A stretch of DNA of 64,000 nucleotides. Source: Ascaris suum (Eukaryota > Nematoda > Chromadorea > Rhabditida > Ascarididae). A program made the position numbers and the translations under genes. The first letter of the stretch is position 1. Every line of letters begins with the position of its first letter. This document shows positions 1 to 12,800 of the stretch, piece by piece. The notes under the pieces were generated by a model that saw nothing but the letters and a program-made list of their open reading frames with translations, was not told where the DNA came from and made no database searches. The stretch lies in the NCBI GenBank assembly GCA_013433145.1, contig CM024179.1, positions 2,218,501 through 2,282,500 on the forward strand, given 5' to 3'.

Positions 1-1160
1 GAGATAGAATACGCGGGTCTTTATTAGCCGCAAATATACTTTCTCCTAACCAATACTATCATATGCAAAAATATTCACCCGAAAAGCAATTTACAGTTTA
101 TAAGTGAACAGCAAAACATCTTCATCCTCAACAATAATTACCCCCCTCCCCTTCAGGTTCAAAAGAACCTAATAACTCGCATTCAATCAAATAAAATAAA
201 AATAGTGATCTTATTCGATAAATATTTCAAGACTAATAATAACATAAAATTTGCATATAACGATTGCCGATATATTTGGTGCAATACGTAAATAAACGTA
301 ACACATCAATAACGCTATAAAATGATCAATAAAATTTTATTCATATTTCCCAATATAAAATGTTGAAAAAAATAGCAATTAATTTTACAACACGACAAAA
401 GAAACGGAAAAATTGATATGAGAGAGAGAGAGAGAGAAATTTGCATCCGCTCATCTGATCTCATCTGATCAATCGATTTCAAAAATGATCAATCAATAAA
501 AAAAATAAATAAACGAACACACAATAATGCGTTTACATTTCCGCTGATTTGATCATCCATAGAGAACTACCATCAAAAAAAAAAAATTCATTTATTAAAT
601 GACCCAACTGTTGTAAAACTAGAAATTCCACAAATGAAAAGTCTATGCAAAATCTTTTTTCCACACTGAAATGTTCATAAGTCTTTTCTTTGTTATTAGT
701 GGTTCATCAACATATGATGTTACTAAATGATGTACTCATGCACACAGTGGGAAACTTTTTAACTCAGTCTTAACTGATTGCCGTTGCGAAATATATAAAG
801 ATTTAGACAACCTATACACATACAACAATATGACATTCTGCAAAGAAAATTTGCGAAACATGCAAAAAAAATTCTCTCATAGTAATATTCATGCAAAAAT
901 AGTAACTGGAGATTGGGTAACATATTCCTCTCCCTTCACTTCCTTCCTCACCATCCCACAGGATAGATTTTTGATTAAAAGCAAGGACAAATGCGCCAAA
1001 TTTAAGTATGCGTGTTATAAATAAACAAATATTTTGTGGCATATACTAATCATAGCGTTAAATATAATACATAATTTTGAATCCAATGTACAGTACTCTT
1101 TTATAACCATAGAACACAGTTCTGATGCACAATCCTTTCTCTCTCTCTCTCAACACTCAA
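1..1160. other. Intergenic DNA downstream of ESS2
   Basis: AT-rich sequence beyond the 3' end of ESS2. It holds a short (GA)n run at about 421-437, a CT run at about 1138-1150 and several A-rich tracts. I see no exon, RNA gene or transposon here. The short open frames at 812-1042 look like chance frames. Confidence 0.6.
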
Positions 1161-1164
1161 ATAA

Positions 1165-1170
1165 TTTATT
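1165..1170 (-). terminator. Probable poly(A) signal of ESS2
   Basis: AATAAA read on the minus strand, about 32 bases past the ESS2 stop codon at 1202-1204. The canonical hexamer at this distance is a plausible cleavage and polyadenylation signal for the gene. Confidence 0.6.
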
Positions 1171-1201
1171 TCAATTGAGGTGATGCGATAAGCGGACGTT
1201 A

Positions 1202-4200
1202 CTAAAAGAAATCTGCAGCTGACGGTCGAGATTTATTTTGTGTGGGTGCCGTATCGCCGAACTGCAATAAATTGTCTGTGATCGACGAGTTCGTTACGAT
1301 CGGACTAGCATCGGATTGTGTCCGTGACGGAGTCCTTCGAAGGACTAGTGAAGACGACGGTGTACGTATACCCGTTGATGGTATCCTAAAACCACTAGTA
1401 TTAACTAACGACCACCACTGCAATCACCTACACAGATTCATAGATTCATAGGTGACGATATTAAACAAGGAAACTTATCCTGCAAAATAAGTGTGAAAAG
1501 AAACAACATCCATGTCAATAAATCCTCATACTTAAGGAAGATATGGTGGCAAAGCCCCATAACGATAGAGAAACAAAAGCTGGGTTCGAGTTTTAACTTA
1601 CTGCCGATACAAGAGTTCACGTTATGTGTGCGCCAACATCGCTCTATATGACTTCTACACCGCAATTTCTATGACTTTTTTCATTAAGTTCCACTATTCG
1701 TTTGGCTATCTTTTTACAGCCGATTCAACCTCTCCTTCTGTCACCTTTCTGACAAATTCGATCATCCCTCTACCATTACTTCACTGTACATTCGACCAAT
1801 CACAGTCCAACGATCTGAACATTCCTATACAAAGATTCTCTCCTTGCGACCCGACTGTTGCAACATCCACATAAATTTCCTTCCGGTTTCACATGCCTTC
1901 CGGTTCGCAACTCGCTTCAAAGTGGTCGGTGAATTTTAAAATTAGTGTAGAGGTTCATCCCATGGATTGGTCTACATCAAGAGAATTTACTTAAGCATAT
2001 CCGCAGTGGTCCCATAGTCACAAATACACATACATACGGACGAACAGACTTATACGCATTCACACACAAACGATGTTGCCACTATGCAACACTCTGCATA
2101 TATGCATCAATGTGGAAAATTTCCACTAGGAAACCTGGTTTGCCGGAATATTTTATAGTTTTCGATAGCCCCAGAAAAGCAAGTTAACGGTCAAACAAGA
2201 ATAACGAGTAAAATACCTCGCCCGCGTCGGTGTATAGCTGGCCTTAAGGGCTTTGTCTGAATTCAGTCGTATGCCCAATCCTTTCGTGGCGAGGCGTCTT
2301 GCCGCAGGTGACATCATCGAGAGCCTTCCCGTACTCCGTGCCGTTCCGAAGCCTGGTGTCCTTCTGAACCGGCAATATTAGTGTTTCTTTACTTTACTGA
2401 CATCTCTATTAAAGAAAACCACCAGTCAGTTATCCAGCTAATGAACAAATCTACTCATACTAAAACAACCAACTGCTAGCAATTTTCCCTCTAATAAAAT
2501 CTCCTCTCTTTTTTAGTTATTAGTTATCTAAAACCTATACGGAAATACAGCCTAACGAAGAAACGCCTCATGGGCAAGGGAATCTCTGTTTCTTCGTGGT
2601 CCACATTCAAGGAGCACAAGGAAGGCTCCTGAAATAGTAACAGTCCATTGAAATCGTCCAGTAAATCTTTTACTACTACAAATCGGCTTTAGCAAGAGTG
2701 ACATCGTTTGATAGAACGAGAATTACAATACATCTATATTCCACATTTCCACTTTCCAACATTAATAAAGCAACTCCTCTCTATCCAATATTGACAGCAC
2801 CTAGATACAATTAAATTTAATGTGAGGAGTTAAAGGGTGTACTGCTCTTAGCACCTCTTCAGGCTAACATACGGGATGGTCAGGCAGGGACTAAGGATAT
2901 AGCTGAAGGAACTATGTGTATAGCCGAATACTCATTATTCCCAATTCCCCTCCTCAAATCCATTCAACGTAATATAAAAATTAGTTTTTACATCAATATG
3001 GAGCACTCATTCCCAATTGGCAAACAAAGGAAACACTTACGAGTGATGTTTTTCGACTTCTCGAATTGCAGCCTTCCTCTTATCTCGATATCTTTTTGCA
3101 ATCATTTCAGTCATCTCTTGTGCTATCTTCTCACGAACCGGAACATCCGGTATCTGCAACATAAACAATAATTCACTGCACCATAATTATGCAAATATCG
3201 AACAATCTATTTTATAACAAAACGGTATTCAAATAAACCAACAAATCCTTTAATTGTGAATAATATTACTGCACTTCAACCAAGTCACTTCACTAATAAA
3301 ATAGGCAACAATTATCCTTTTTGATACTCCATATATTTTATATCAATTCAGTTATGTCCTTTCATCAATCAACCTAAATTCGAGTGAAATCTTTTCAACT
3401 CATTTCCCTACAAGACGATTGAATGCCTCGTATAGAAATTTATTTTTATAACTTGAAGCAAATAATGAATTCTCCCAAACGTCGCAAAAGAATATCATCG
3501 ATAATCACTGGGATCTTCGGAAAAAAGAATCCATTCACTCTACACACTATTAAATATTGCTCACCTCCCATTCAAAGTTCATTTTATCACTCTTTATCAA
3601 CTGAAAGCTCCCTATTAAAGAACAAAAATAATAGAACCCTTCACGAAGGTAACTAACAAAAATTAATAAAAGCGAAATTTAACAGCAAAACACTAAAAAT
3701 GAGTGGAAATAATAAATTCAAAAAAGCGCATCATACAAACTTTAAAAGCCGGAGCACTATCACCACCAGTAATCGGCATATCCGATGCATCTAATCGAAA
3801 TGGTGTGCCTTCGATTTCACCCCACGTCATGAACGGAGAATCTTCAACTCCTGCAATATCATTACTAAATAATCGACAAACCATCATCCCATTTAACTAT
3901 TACATGCAAATTTATGCCTCACTATTAGTCACGCTCGAATGCCAGCTCTCGCTTCGCTTTCCAACAAACATGAGCAGACTCCCTCCCCTAAATCTAGGGC
4001 TTCCAATTTTTTTCAGGAGTATTTGCCAATATCACCTTCGACGATTCAACTGCGAGATGTAACGACTCCTAGCTAAAAAGTAGAAAGGTTTTGATGATCT
4101 CTAGTACTCTTATCCATACAACACTAAGATCATCAAGCCATTGCTAGGACTGACCATTATCCGCTTAGAGAACCGTGCTCTATCTCACAGAAATTGAGTA

Positions 4201-7200
4201 CTCCACACCACTAAATAAACGGATCCCTTTCATTACTTATTTACACAACTGCTAACTATTCTGTAACATCTGGTTAAGCGATTTTGCACTCATGGAATGG
4301 TAACCCAAGGACAAGCAGAAGACTGCATTATATCTTAAGAGAAAACCTATTAAACGGTTCTTGAAACGATACCAGGTGCCGGAGAAGGAGTTGCGAGAAG
4401 ATCGAGTGAAGATGCCTTAATAGTGCCCACTTCCTTGCCACTTATATCCACTTTACCCTGTTGATTTACTGCTTGCAACATTGCCACCCGCGCCATTGAA
4501 CCCTGCAGAGAATAACTGTAGCCTTAGGCTATAATCGATCGTAAAGCTTTCAAGAATCCAACCTCAGAAGCAAAAAGCATCAGCTATACTCTGATATCCA
4601 ATTCTGACGCTGTTTCACCTATTATGGTCCAATAAGCGATATTACAATTAAAGGCACACAGAAACGCACACATTTCCATCCTGCCAACATTTCTAAACCT
4701 GTCGCCCCACTCTTTATCTCCCTTCTGAGGAAAGCGATAATGCATTTTCAGCGTGTAAACTACCCGTTTCTCTGCCAAATTTTCTGAACGAAAAATTTCG
4801 GAATCGCAGCTCTAAAATATCACAATTCAGCGGCCATAATATCGAGAATAGGGCTCAACCTCCTTCACATTCACTCCGAAACATTAATCCGATCAATTTT
4901 CCGGTCTTATCGTCATAATTATACCGTTCCCGTCCGGTAATCATCGAAATACACAAATCACATACCTGATTTGGCTCGACACGTGATTGTTCTGAGAAGC
5001 GAGTGGCCTTTTTATTGATCAATCTTTGATTCATCTTTTGCCGTTTGATGTGCTCTTCGATTGTCAATGGCACTTCGTCCATATCAAAAAGTACCGCATT
5101 TCTCGCCTTATACGTCCAATTATCCAAATCCTTCGGCTTCTCTGAATTTATTTCTTTTAAGTGCGTTTTATCAAATATATCAAAAAATAAACTAAAATAA
5201 ATATTACTTCTCATATCTCAAATAAATAATATAGCTTTCCATTACAGACGCTTAAGATACATTATGTGATCGATTGTAAAATGAAAGAGAAAATAATTCA
5301 CCCAATACTAAAAGACTTTTTTCAAAATCTGTGGCGATGCTAAATTCTGAAACAACTTTTTTTACATCCAACTTGAAAAATTACATAAATATTGGCTGCT
5401 TTTTAAATGATTTTCACTACTGCCATCAACTGCAGAGAAAGCTGAAGGAAAATCACTATTTCCCGGGAAAAGCGAGAAATATTCCCATTAAAAGGTGCAA
5501 GATTTTGAAAAGTTAAGAGTATTCTGGCCAAACGAATCAACACTTAATCATATAAAAATATCATTATTAAATACAAATATGATGGGCGTACAATACAACT
5601 TACTTGCCTAATTTTTAATTAACCCACTTGAGTAGTAATTTTCAATTCAGGAAATCAAATTCGACAATTATTGTAATTAGCATATTTTGTTTCAAATGTA
5701 TCGAATTTCGCGCCGAATCGCTTTATTAATTGCAATTACTCCAACAAGAATATTACGCACAAATATCTGAATAATTTACTCACAGGAAGTTGTTGCTAAA
5801 TGAATTTAAAAAAATTTATTCAAAATAAAAGAAACCATCACTCGTGCCGGGCGCAGATGCGATCATAAGCTGCTCATCGGCGGCCTTTATCGGCTCCGTA
5901 CCCCTCGTCACCAACTCCTTGTTGTGCCTCTCCTCAGCTTCGTACATCCAAGCATTACGTATGCGCTCCTTCTTTAGATGCAATGCTGCTAGCTCTTCGA
6001 ACGACGCGTTATCCTCGCTCGTGTATTTATTCAGATACGAATCCACCGTCATTTTGTCTTCCTCCTTCTTTTCTTTTTTCTTCAAAACATCATACTAAAA
6101 ACAGTTACGAGATCGATATACTTTACTGTTCCACTTGAGAAAGTAAATACCGTAATATTACAATTAAAACCACCCCCCCCCCTTCTAGATGAAACAAAAT
6201 ACTAGGAACCAGGCACAGCACAACAATAATCGATGCATTGGTTTATCGAATTTTTGAAAAGATTCTCAAACATTATTTCCTATTATTACTTTTCATTGGC
6301 TAATTGATACGTAGAAGGAAGCGATGAAAAATGAGCCTCAAGTTCAAAATTGCATAAACAAAATAATGAGGCTCATTTGCATAATAACAGGCTCATTTAC
6401 AGATTTAAAGTTCATTTGTTTAGAAGCGCACTTTGCTTGACGATTTACATTTACGACATAATCGCTTATTTATAGACTTTTTTGACATCGCCTTGATTGC
6501 GTTTTATGTTCGATTTTATAGCTAAGCTAAATTATTGAAACTAGCCTCCCCTCCTCCTCAGGACTATTGGACGGCTTGGCCTTCGTGATGAAAAACCACG
6601 AAATGCATAATTTGAATATTTTTGGTGATATCTCGAAAAAAAAAGAGACAAGACAAAGATCTGCCTTAATCCTTATATACATACCCATTTAGAAGCAAAT
6701 GTACCAAATTCCATCGGTTCCAACTGAAATTAAATTGTTTCACAAAATCAAAAAACACCTTAACTGCCTCCCACATTCTCTACATTCTCTGCACTCATTC
6801 TGTTAAAATGCGCACAATTTTCTGAAATTCGAGCCTTCCCCACTCTCATTTCCATATGGAATAATGTCCAGCTATGCATAATCAGCAGTCAATCCACAAC
6901 ACGTATCCCCTTTCAACCGCAGATCGGGCGAACTCTACCTCATCCACCATGTTGGCCAATAAGCGCATTCACGAACCAAACGCGGATGAACTGCACTACT
7001 TCCACAGGGCCAATTTGCGTTTATGAAAAAACAAACACTAACTGCTTCGTTGTCACCCATGCGATTGCAAAGATCGCTTCGCTGCGAATCCATTACATCG
7101 CCAGATGGACGACTCGGTCCAGGCGTATCCGCATCAAAAACATCCGGACTTCGTCGTCGTGCCGTTGGTGAGGTTCGTCGTTCGGTTCTTTTCGTACTAT

Positions 7201-9804
7201 ATCGAAGTTGTAGTTCGCGAACTTTCGAGAAATCATTCGCTGCAACCGCATCAAGATACTCCTTTTGTGCCTAAAATCAACTCACATAATCAGCAGCTAA
7301 AAACTGATCATCGAATTTATTCATCACAAATATTTAAATTCAGATCTCCGAAAATAAATGCAAGACAACATAATTAATGAATCTGCACAGTGATAGCAGT
7401 TCCACTATAGCCGAATTAATTATAACTTTGCGTCAATGTTGACTACCGAGACATCACTGTGATACTCAAAAGCAATTCTATTCCGATCATCTTCACTTTT
7501 GATCTGATCACATCTTCCACTTTCCCTCTAAACTTATGGAAGGGACCAGGATCCGTGGTACTTTCCTATAATCAACAAATTCCCCTCAAAATTCCTCGCA
7601 AACTTGATGGTGACTGGCAACTTTGCAAAGGTGACGATCACTTATATACACAGGTGTGTTTATAATGAGCATAAAACTTCGCTTCAATCAATACAATCCG
7701 GTGAGGCACATTTCTATGAATAACCTCAAACAAACACTTCAATTTACCTTTAATTTGGGCAACTCAGGGAAGTAGTCGCGTACGATAATCTTCTGCAATC
7801 TATGCAAATATTCCTGTTCCGGTAAAACTGTACGCACCTCTTTTACAGTTTGCAACTTTTTAGCACTCAACTGCACCACCTGAAAATAAAGTTATCGAAC
7901 AAATAATAAGCATTCACGACTCACTCCTAAGCATATATAAACTTAGGGGACCGTCTATCGTATCCCGAAAACTGAAGCCCTCGTTTACTCACAAACGTAA
8001 ATAGGCAAACCCCTCCTTCCCTTCATCTCCCACTACCAGTTCCATGGACAAATTTCCCATGGCACTAAGAAGTTTCAAACTCTGCAGCCAGATTCTCCCA
8101 AATTTCTCCACGAGCGAACAATTGGCAATTAATGCTCTCACTCGGACCCCTCCTTCCATTCCTGGCCTCCCCCCCTCCTTACTAAATTTCAAAAACCTAT
8201 GCGAGATTCAGAAGACCTTCGAATGAAATTGAGTCTCCTCAAATATTGCGAATTTGTGGAGACCGAAGTTCACTCGAAATAAAAATGAGGGTAGGAGTAA
8301 GCAATAATAATAAAATATCGAACACTAACAATCCCTCTCCTCGATAGCGCCTCTCTAAAACTTCAAAGCTTCGTTACTGATAAACCAAACGAAGCTTGAA
8401 CAGAAAGAAACAAAATAAAGGCATGTTTGCGCGATAGTGCGCAAACTGCAACCGATAAGCCCGTTCTCATAAATAAGAACTAAATGTAGTTATTTCGAAA
8501 TTTAACCCCTCCCCCTCCCCACAAGTACCAATACCTCCATTCTGCTTCGAGAGGCTTTTTGGCATTCCCTCAAGAGAGAGTTCAAATACGCGGTGATTTT
8601 ACGCAAAAACGCTAACGTTTCTAGGTGCAAAGTATACACTTTTTCATTGGTGATGCGAATCGATTTCACAGTAAATCGAATATAGCCAATCGGTTTCATT
8701 AAAAGACAGATGAAGCAAATTTCGACTTTTTCTCTCTGAGGAAAAAAAAAACAGAAATGAGCAAAAAAACTCTCGAAACTTAAACGAACGAAACGAATGA
8801 AAAAAAAAAAAACTCAGCCGATTAAAAAAGAGGTGAATGTTTGGAATAAAATGGAAATTATGCAGTCATATAAACGTGCAGGAATATACTATGAAGGAAG
8901 TTTCCTTCACGCTATATGATTGCATCTTTATTTGATTATAATCGGTGCCCATCAGTGAACAGGCCAATAAATAATTTCAATTGTTCGTTGCCTAAAATGT
9001 TTACATTTACCTATAATTCTATTCGTTTCATCCCCAAAAATTTTCAGTTGTTTCTGTGGTGAGCTGATTTCTTCAATTGTTTATTTATGTAGTTATTTGA
9101 TTACTCGCTAATTACTTTAATTAAAACGAGTTGAGTGGGGTAAATGTGAATAAAACGATCGGAAATACTTTTAAATTTGCTTTTAAAACGTGAGGTTTCT
9201 TTTTAAACAAATACTACTGATGTTTTTTTGAAATTTTCACCGTCTAAATTTATGGCAACATCATCAAGCGAATTTACTGATGAAATCTGATCCATGAACC
9301 TATCCAGAATAAAGGAGAAGAGATCCTATAATGATCGTTCCACGAATATTCTCCACAAGTGGATATTATCTAGAAAATCTCAATCAAGAAGACAATCTGC
9401 CTATGTGGCTCTTCAGCCTTTCACCGCTTTTAAAATATTTGATTAATTTAAGTTCTAAATATCAACAATATTCGTTTATCGCTCAGTACTCTAAAGTGCT
9501 AGCGAATAAACATTTCTTTTACCTCAATTTTTTGTAATCAGCAAATTATAAATACCTCTATAAAACTTATTTCTTCTTATCACCAAAAACTTCTAAAATT
9601 TGATTGCTTCATAAAAATTGCACTAAAATTGATCATTTGGAGTGAAAATCTGCGCAAATTACCTCTCTGATTCATAGTGCGGTGTTTCTATGAGTGAAAA
9701 CCACCAACCTTGCCGCTATTAACGGATTTTGGTAGTGCCGGTAGCTTAGCTCGTTCATCTGCCTCATCAAATGTCGTTAAATGCTCGCCACTTGGAGAAG
9801 ACAT
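1202..9804 (-). CDS. ess-2: Splicing factor ESS2 (DGCR14 family), 10 exons, complete
   Basis: ESS2/DGCR14 is a nuclear protein associated with late (C-complex) spliceosomes. Exons on the minus strand, 5' to 3': 9709-9804, 7748-7879, 7043-7270, 5836-6094, 4966-5141, 4373-4502, 3741-3850, 3041-3153, 2217-2363, 1202-1385. They total 525 codons including the stop, 524 aa against 476 in human, and all phases agree. Family signatures seen: LPEQEYLHRLQKIIVRDYFP and AQKEYLDAV (aa 60-85), YTSEDNASFEEL (exon 4), LDNWTYKARNAV (exon 5), GKVDISGKEV and ATPSPAPG (exon 6), SPFMTWGEIEGTPFR and APAFK (exon 7), MSPAARRLATKGLG and KALKASYTPTRA (exon 9), and the C-terminal SSITDNLLQF...SAADFF. The start is the first ATG of exon 1. 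A splice-acceptor AG lies directly before it, so a 5' exon or trans-splicing is possible. Exon 3 carries an Arg/Ser/Pro-rich stretch that I do not recognise from the human protein. Confidence 0.96.
6330..6398. repeat. Inverted repeat in ESS2 intron 3
   Basis: AATGAGCCTCA (6330-6340) is followed by its exact reverse complement TGAGGCTCATT (6367-6377). A further partial copy, AGGCTCATTT, lies near 6389-6398. The arms could form a hairpin with a loop of about 26 bases. It lies in the intron between ESS2 exons 3 and 4 and has no evident function. Confidence 0.6.
8892..8909. repeat. Short perfect hairpin in ESS2 intron 1
   Basis: TGAAGGAA and TTCCTTCA flank a 2-base spacer, an 8-bp perfect palindrome. 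It lies in the long intron between ESS2 exons 1 and 2. This may be chance in sequence of this composition. Confidence 0.4.
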
Positions 9805-9806
9805 CT
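9805..9806 (-). promoter_or_regulatory. 3' splice acceptor abutting the ESS2 start codon
   Basis: On the minus strand the sequence reads TTGTAG directly followed by the ESS2 ATG. An acceptor at exactly this place implies either an untranslated upstream exon or addition of a spliced leader, as is common in nematodes. No donor or upstream exon was identified. Confidence 0.4.
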
Positions 9807-12800
9807 ACAACTGGTTCAATTAAACCACTTCTTTATTTGAGAAACCATAGAGGAAATGACCTCTTAGAAAAAATGACACACATCACGTGCTGTACCGACT
9901 CAAATTGCAGCTGCTTATAACGACATTCTATCATTGCCCACTAAGGTTGAGCGATTTCTCCAACGTTTAGGACGTGGCCCCCCTTCGCTCCTCCCCTTCC
10001 AACTCCAGGAAGTAGAACAATCCATGAATTCTTAGTGACAGTCGTTCATTCCAACATCCAGGATATTTCAAACGCTTTTTCAAGGTCGAAGGTCAGAATC
10101 CCAGATAAGTTACATCATATCTATTGTTTATGTGTGCTGCAACAAATCAAAAGAGTCAAAAATGATGCAAAACTACGATCCTAATATTGGCTTAATAAAA
10201 ACCTTTCTAAACATAACATGCATTCGCATGAATCTATTTTATAATAAATGATTAAACAAAGGAAACTGGATTGAAATTAAGGATTTCCTTTTAAAAGAGC
10301 GAAGGAGGACGGATACCGCGGATAATGGAATAGGAAACAACTCGGGCCCGGAACGTTGCCGGAACTATTAGTTACGGATCGCCAAAATTCTTCAAAAGTT
10401 AGATGGATTTTTCCACATGGCTCTATGAACAGGCTTATAAAACGGTGGGGTGGGAGTGCGTATGGGCAAGAGCAGGTGGAAAGGAGGTTGGGTTGCTTCG
10501 ATAACGTCGAAGAAGTCGACGATACGATTAGATCCCCGTCCCCGAAATTACCCCATTTCCGTTCGAATAATGTTCCACCACTTACGTCAAGTGAAAGTCA
10601 AATAATAAAAACTAAATGCAAAACGCCGCAAATTGAAAATGACTGCCAGTGAACGCATGACAAATGCGTCACCCCAATTTCAATAAATCAAAACGACCGT
10701 GGTACGACGACTCGACGATTACCCTCCTCATATAATTATCCCCTCTAACTGCAGCAATATGTGAAAATCGATTGATTTCATTACTTAATTTTATGCAAAT
10801 CTGATTGCGGTATTAATCCGACAAATGGTAATTTCGTTCAGTAACTTACTAATAACTGATTAAACCAGTAATAATTAAAACCTAATGAGCTAAGCTTAGC
10901 ACGACGTAACTTATCGACTGTAATATCTGATCAAATTTGGTAATCTCAACTCTCATTTATTGAATTCATACTCGGCAAAGTTCAACAACTTCATCGCTCA
11001 ACGTTGTGGGTGGCGATAGAGTTGCAGTAATTTATCGGTTCCTCTCTTCTGTACCCAATCTAGCCTCCTCCTTTGCCCGTTCTACTGATCCCGGTACCAT
11101 TGAAAATGCTAAACACCTCAGTCCTCTATATAATCACCAGTCGACGTATCCCTTTCCACTATATCAGTTACACTCTAAATTCAATGCGCCAAGGTTCAAC
11201 ACAACACTAGAAATATGCAAGCTATATCTAATTTCTAACCGTTTAATACATGGGATTGAATTAATGGAATTAAATTATAATAAAACGATAGGAAATTGAA
11301 TAGAGATATGAGAAGAGCGAATTGATAAACGACATAAACGGCAATAAATAGCGACGAAGAGCGAATCACGATTCAATTAGCAACAACTTTATTCAGCACA
11401 CAAATACAGCCAATAAAAAAAAAACAACTCTTAATATCCATTATAGAAATCCATTGATGTGTGTTGTTGTTAACAGAACTTTGGCACTTCAACTTGATTC
11501 TCTCCCCGTCTCGATTGATGCCATTCCATCCCTTCCCCCTTCCCATCCCAACCCCAATCCCATACCTTCCCCTCCTTTCTCCCTCCCCCTTCCAACTATA
11601 CGCCATTTTCACAGAACAAAAAATCCACAAAGAAAGCTTTCAATAACAGAGGATTTTAATGAGGTGATCAATATCAATGTGGCCAACTAATTTTGAAGCA
11701 AAATGAAACGTCTCTCATTTCCCTCATTTTTTTTTTTTTTTCAGGAGAAAAGAAAGAAAACAAACAAATTCGCCAAGAACACATAGTTGAGCAAAAAAGG
11801 CAAATGGAACACAACAAGCAAATGCGTCCCCTCAAACGAAATTGTGCACAGCAAATCATCGAATAAAAACAATTCTAGTCTACTCATTAAAACAGCCTAT
11901 TGCCGTCATATTCGAGCAGATTTACTCCTCAAAAAAAAAAAGAAAACAACGAAATCAACTCCGATTAAAAGCCGATCGCAACCCGATCAAATCAATAAGT
12001 GACCGATCATCCCTTAAGCGGACGATCACCACTGATCAGCAAGCAATTACTTACAGAGTATCCTTACGTCGAGTAGTCGAATCAGGTACATTTGCAAGAG
12101 CCAACTATATGTCTTTACATAGACCGTATCGGCATATTGAGTGCAATATATGCACCATTTTATATTTCAGGTATGCATTTCAACGGTATAAAACCATCGA
12201 AATATAAACGCTTGCGGATAATTAGTGCTATTGAAACAATTAAATCACAATCTAAACGAACCGCAAACTCGCAAATACCCATAACTCTACAACTCCTTTT
12301 TAACCTATCGGGCTATAATTTACCTCATGATTTACCTACTCTCATCTACCTTCTGAAGTAAAATCCGCACACCCTCTTATGTAAGAAAAAAATTCAAACC
12401 ATGACTACAAGAATTACTACAATTATAGAAAGTAGAAAGCATTAACCATATAATAGCCAAGATGACTCAATCCAACGCACAGCTGGAAATATTTGAAGAG
12501 AGACAACCGAGATTGAAGACGAATAGAAATTCAAAAAAAAAATCTTCCAACACTTTCCAAAAAATCCGCACTGCTTCCATCATTCTCTAAAAGAAAGACA
12601 GTTCTTCGAAACAACTATTAAGAGAGGACATAAGTGAGGGAACTAAGCGACGGTACAAAGATGGGAGAGGAACGGAGGGGGGGGGGGGGTGTGGGAATGG
12701 GAGGATGGATGGTGAGAAGAGAGGGGAAGTCGAGTTAGAAGGGAGGGGGAAGGTATTCATAAAATTATGAGAAAATACAGGACAAAGCAAATTCACCGAA

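Noticed and set aside
1640..1880. Possible extra ESS2 exon between exons 9 and 10
   Set aside because: No frame resembles the family, and exon 9 (2217) joins exon 10 (1385) in phase with a good match to the family on both sides.
2217..2363. GC-rich block first considered as a structured RNA
   Set aside because: In the minus-strand frame it encodes MSPAARRLATKGLG and KALKASYTPTRA, the conserved ESS2 block, and it is flanked by splice sites.
10356..10652. A 98-codon frame between NAA15 and ESS2
   Set aside because: No conserved motif, no splice-compatible neighbour and no family resemblance.
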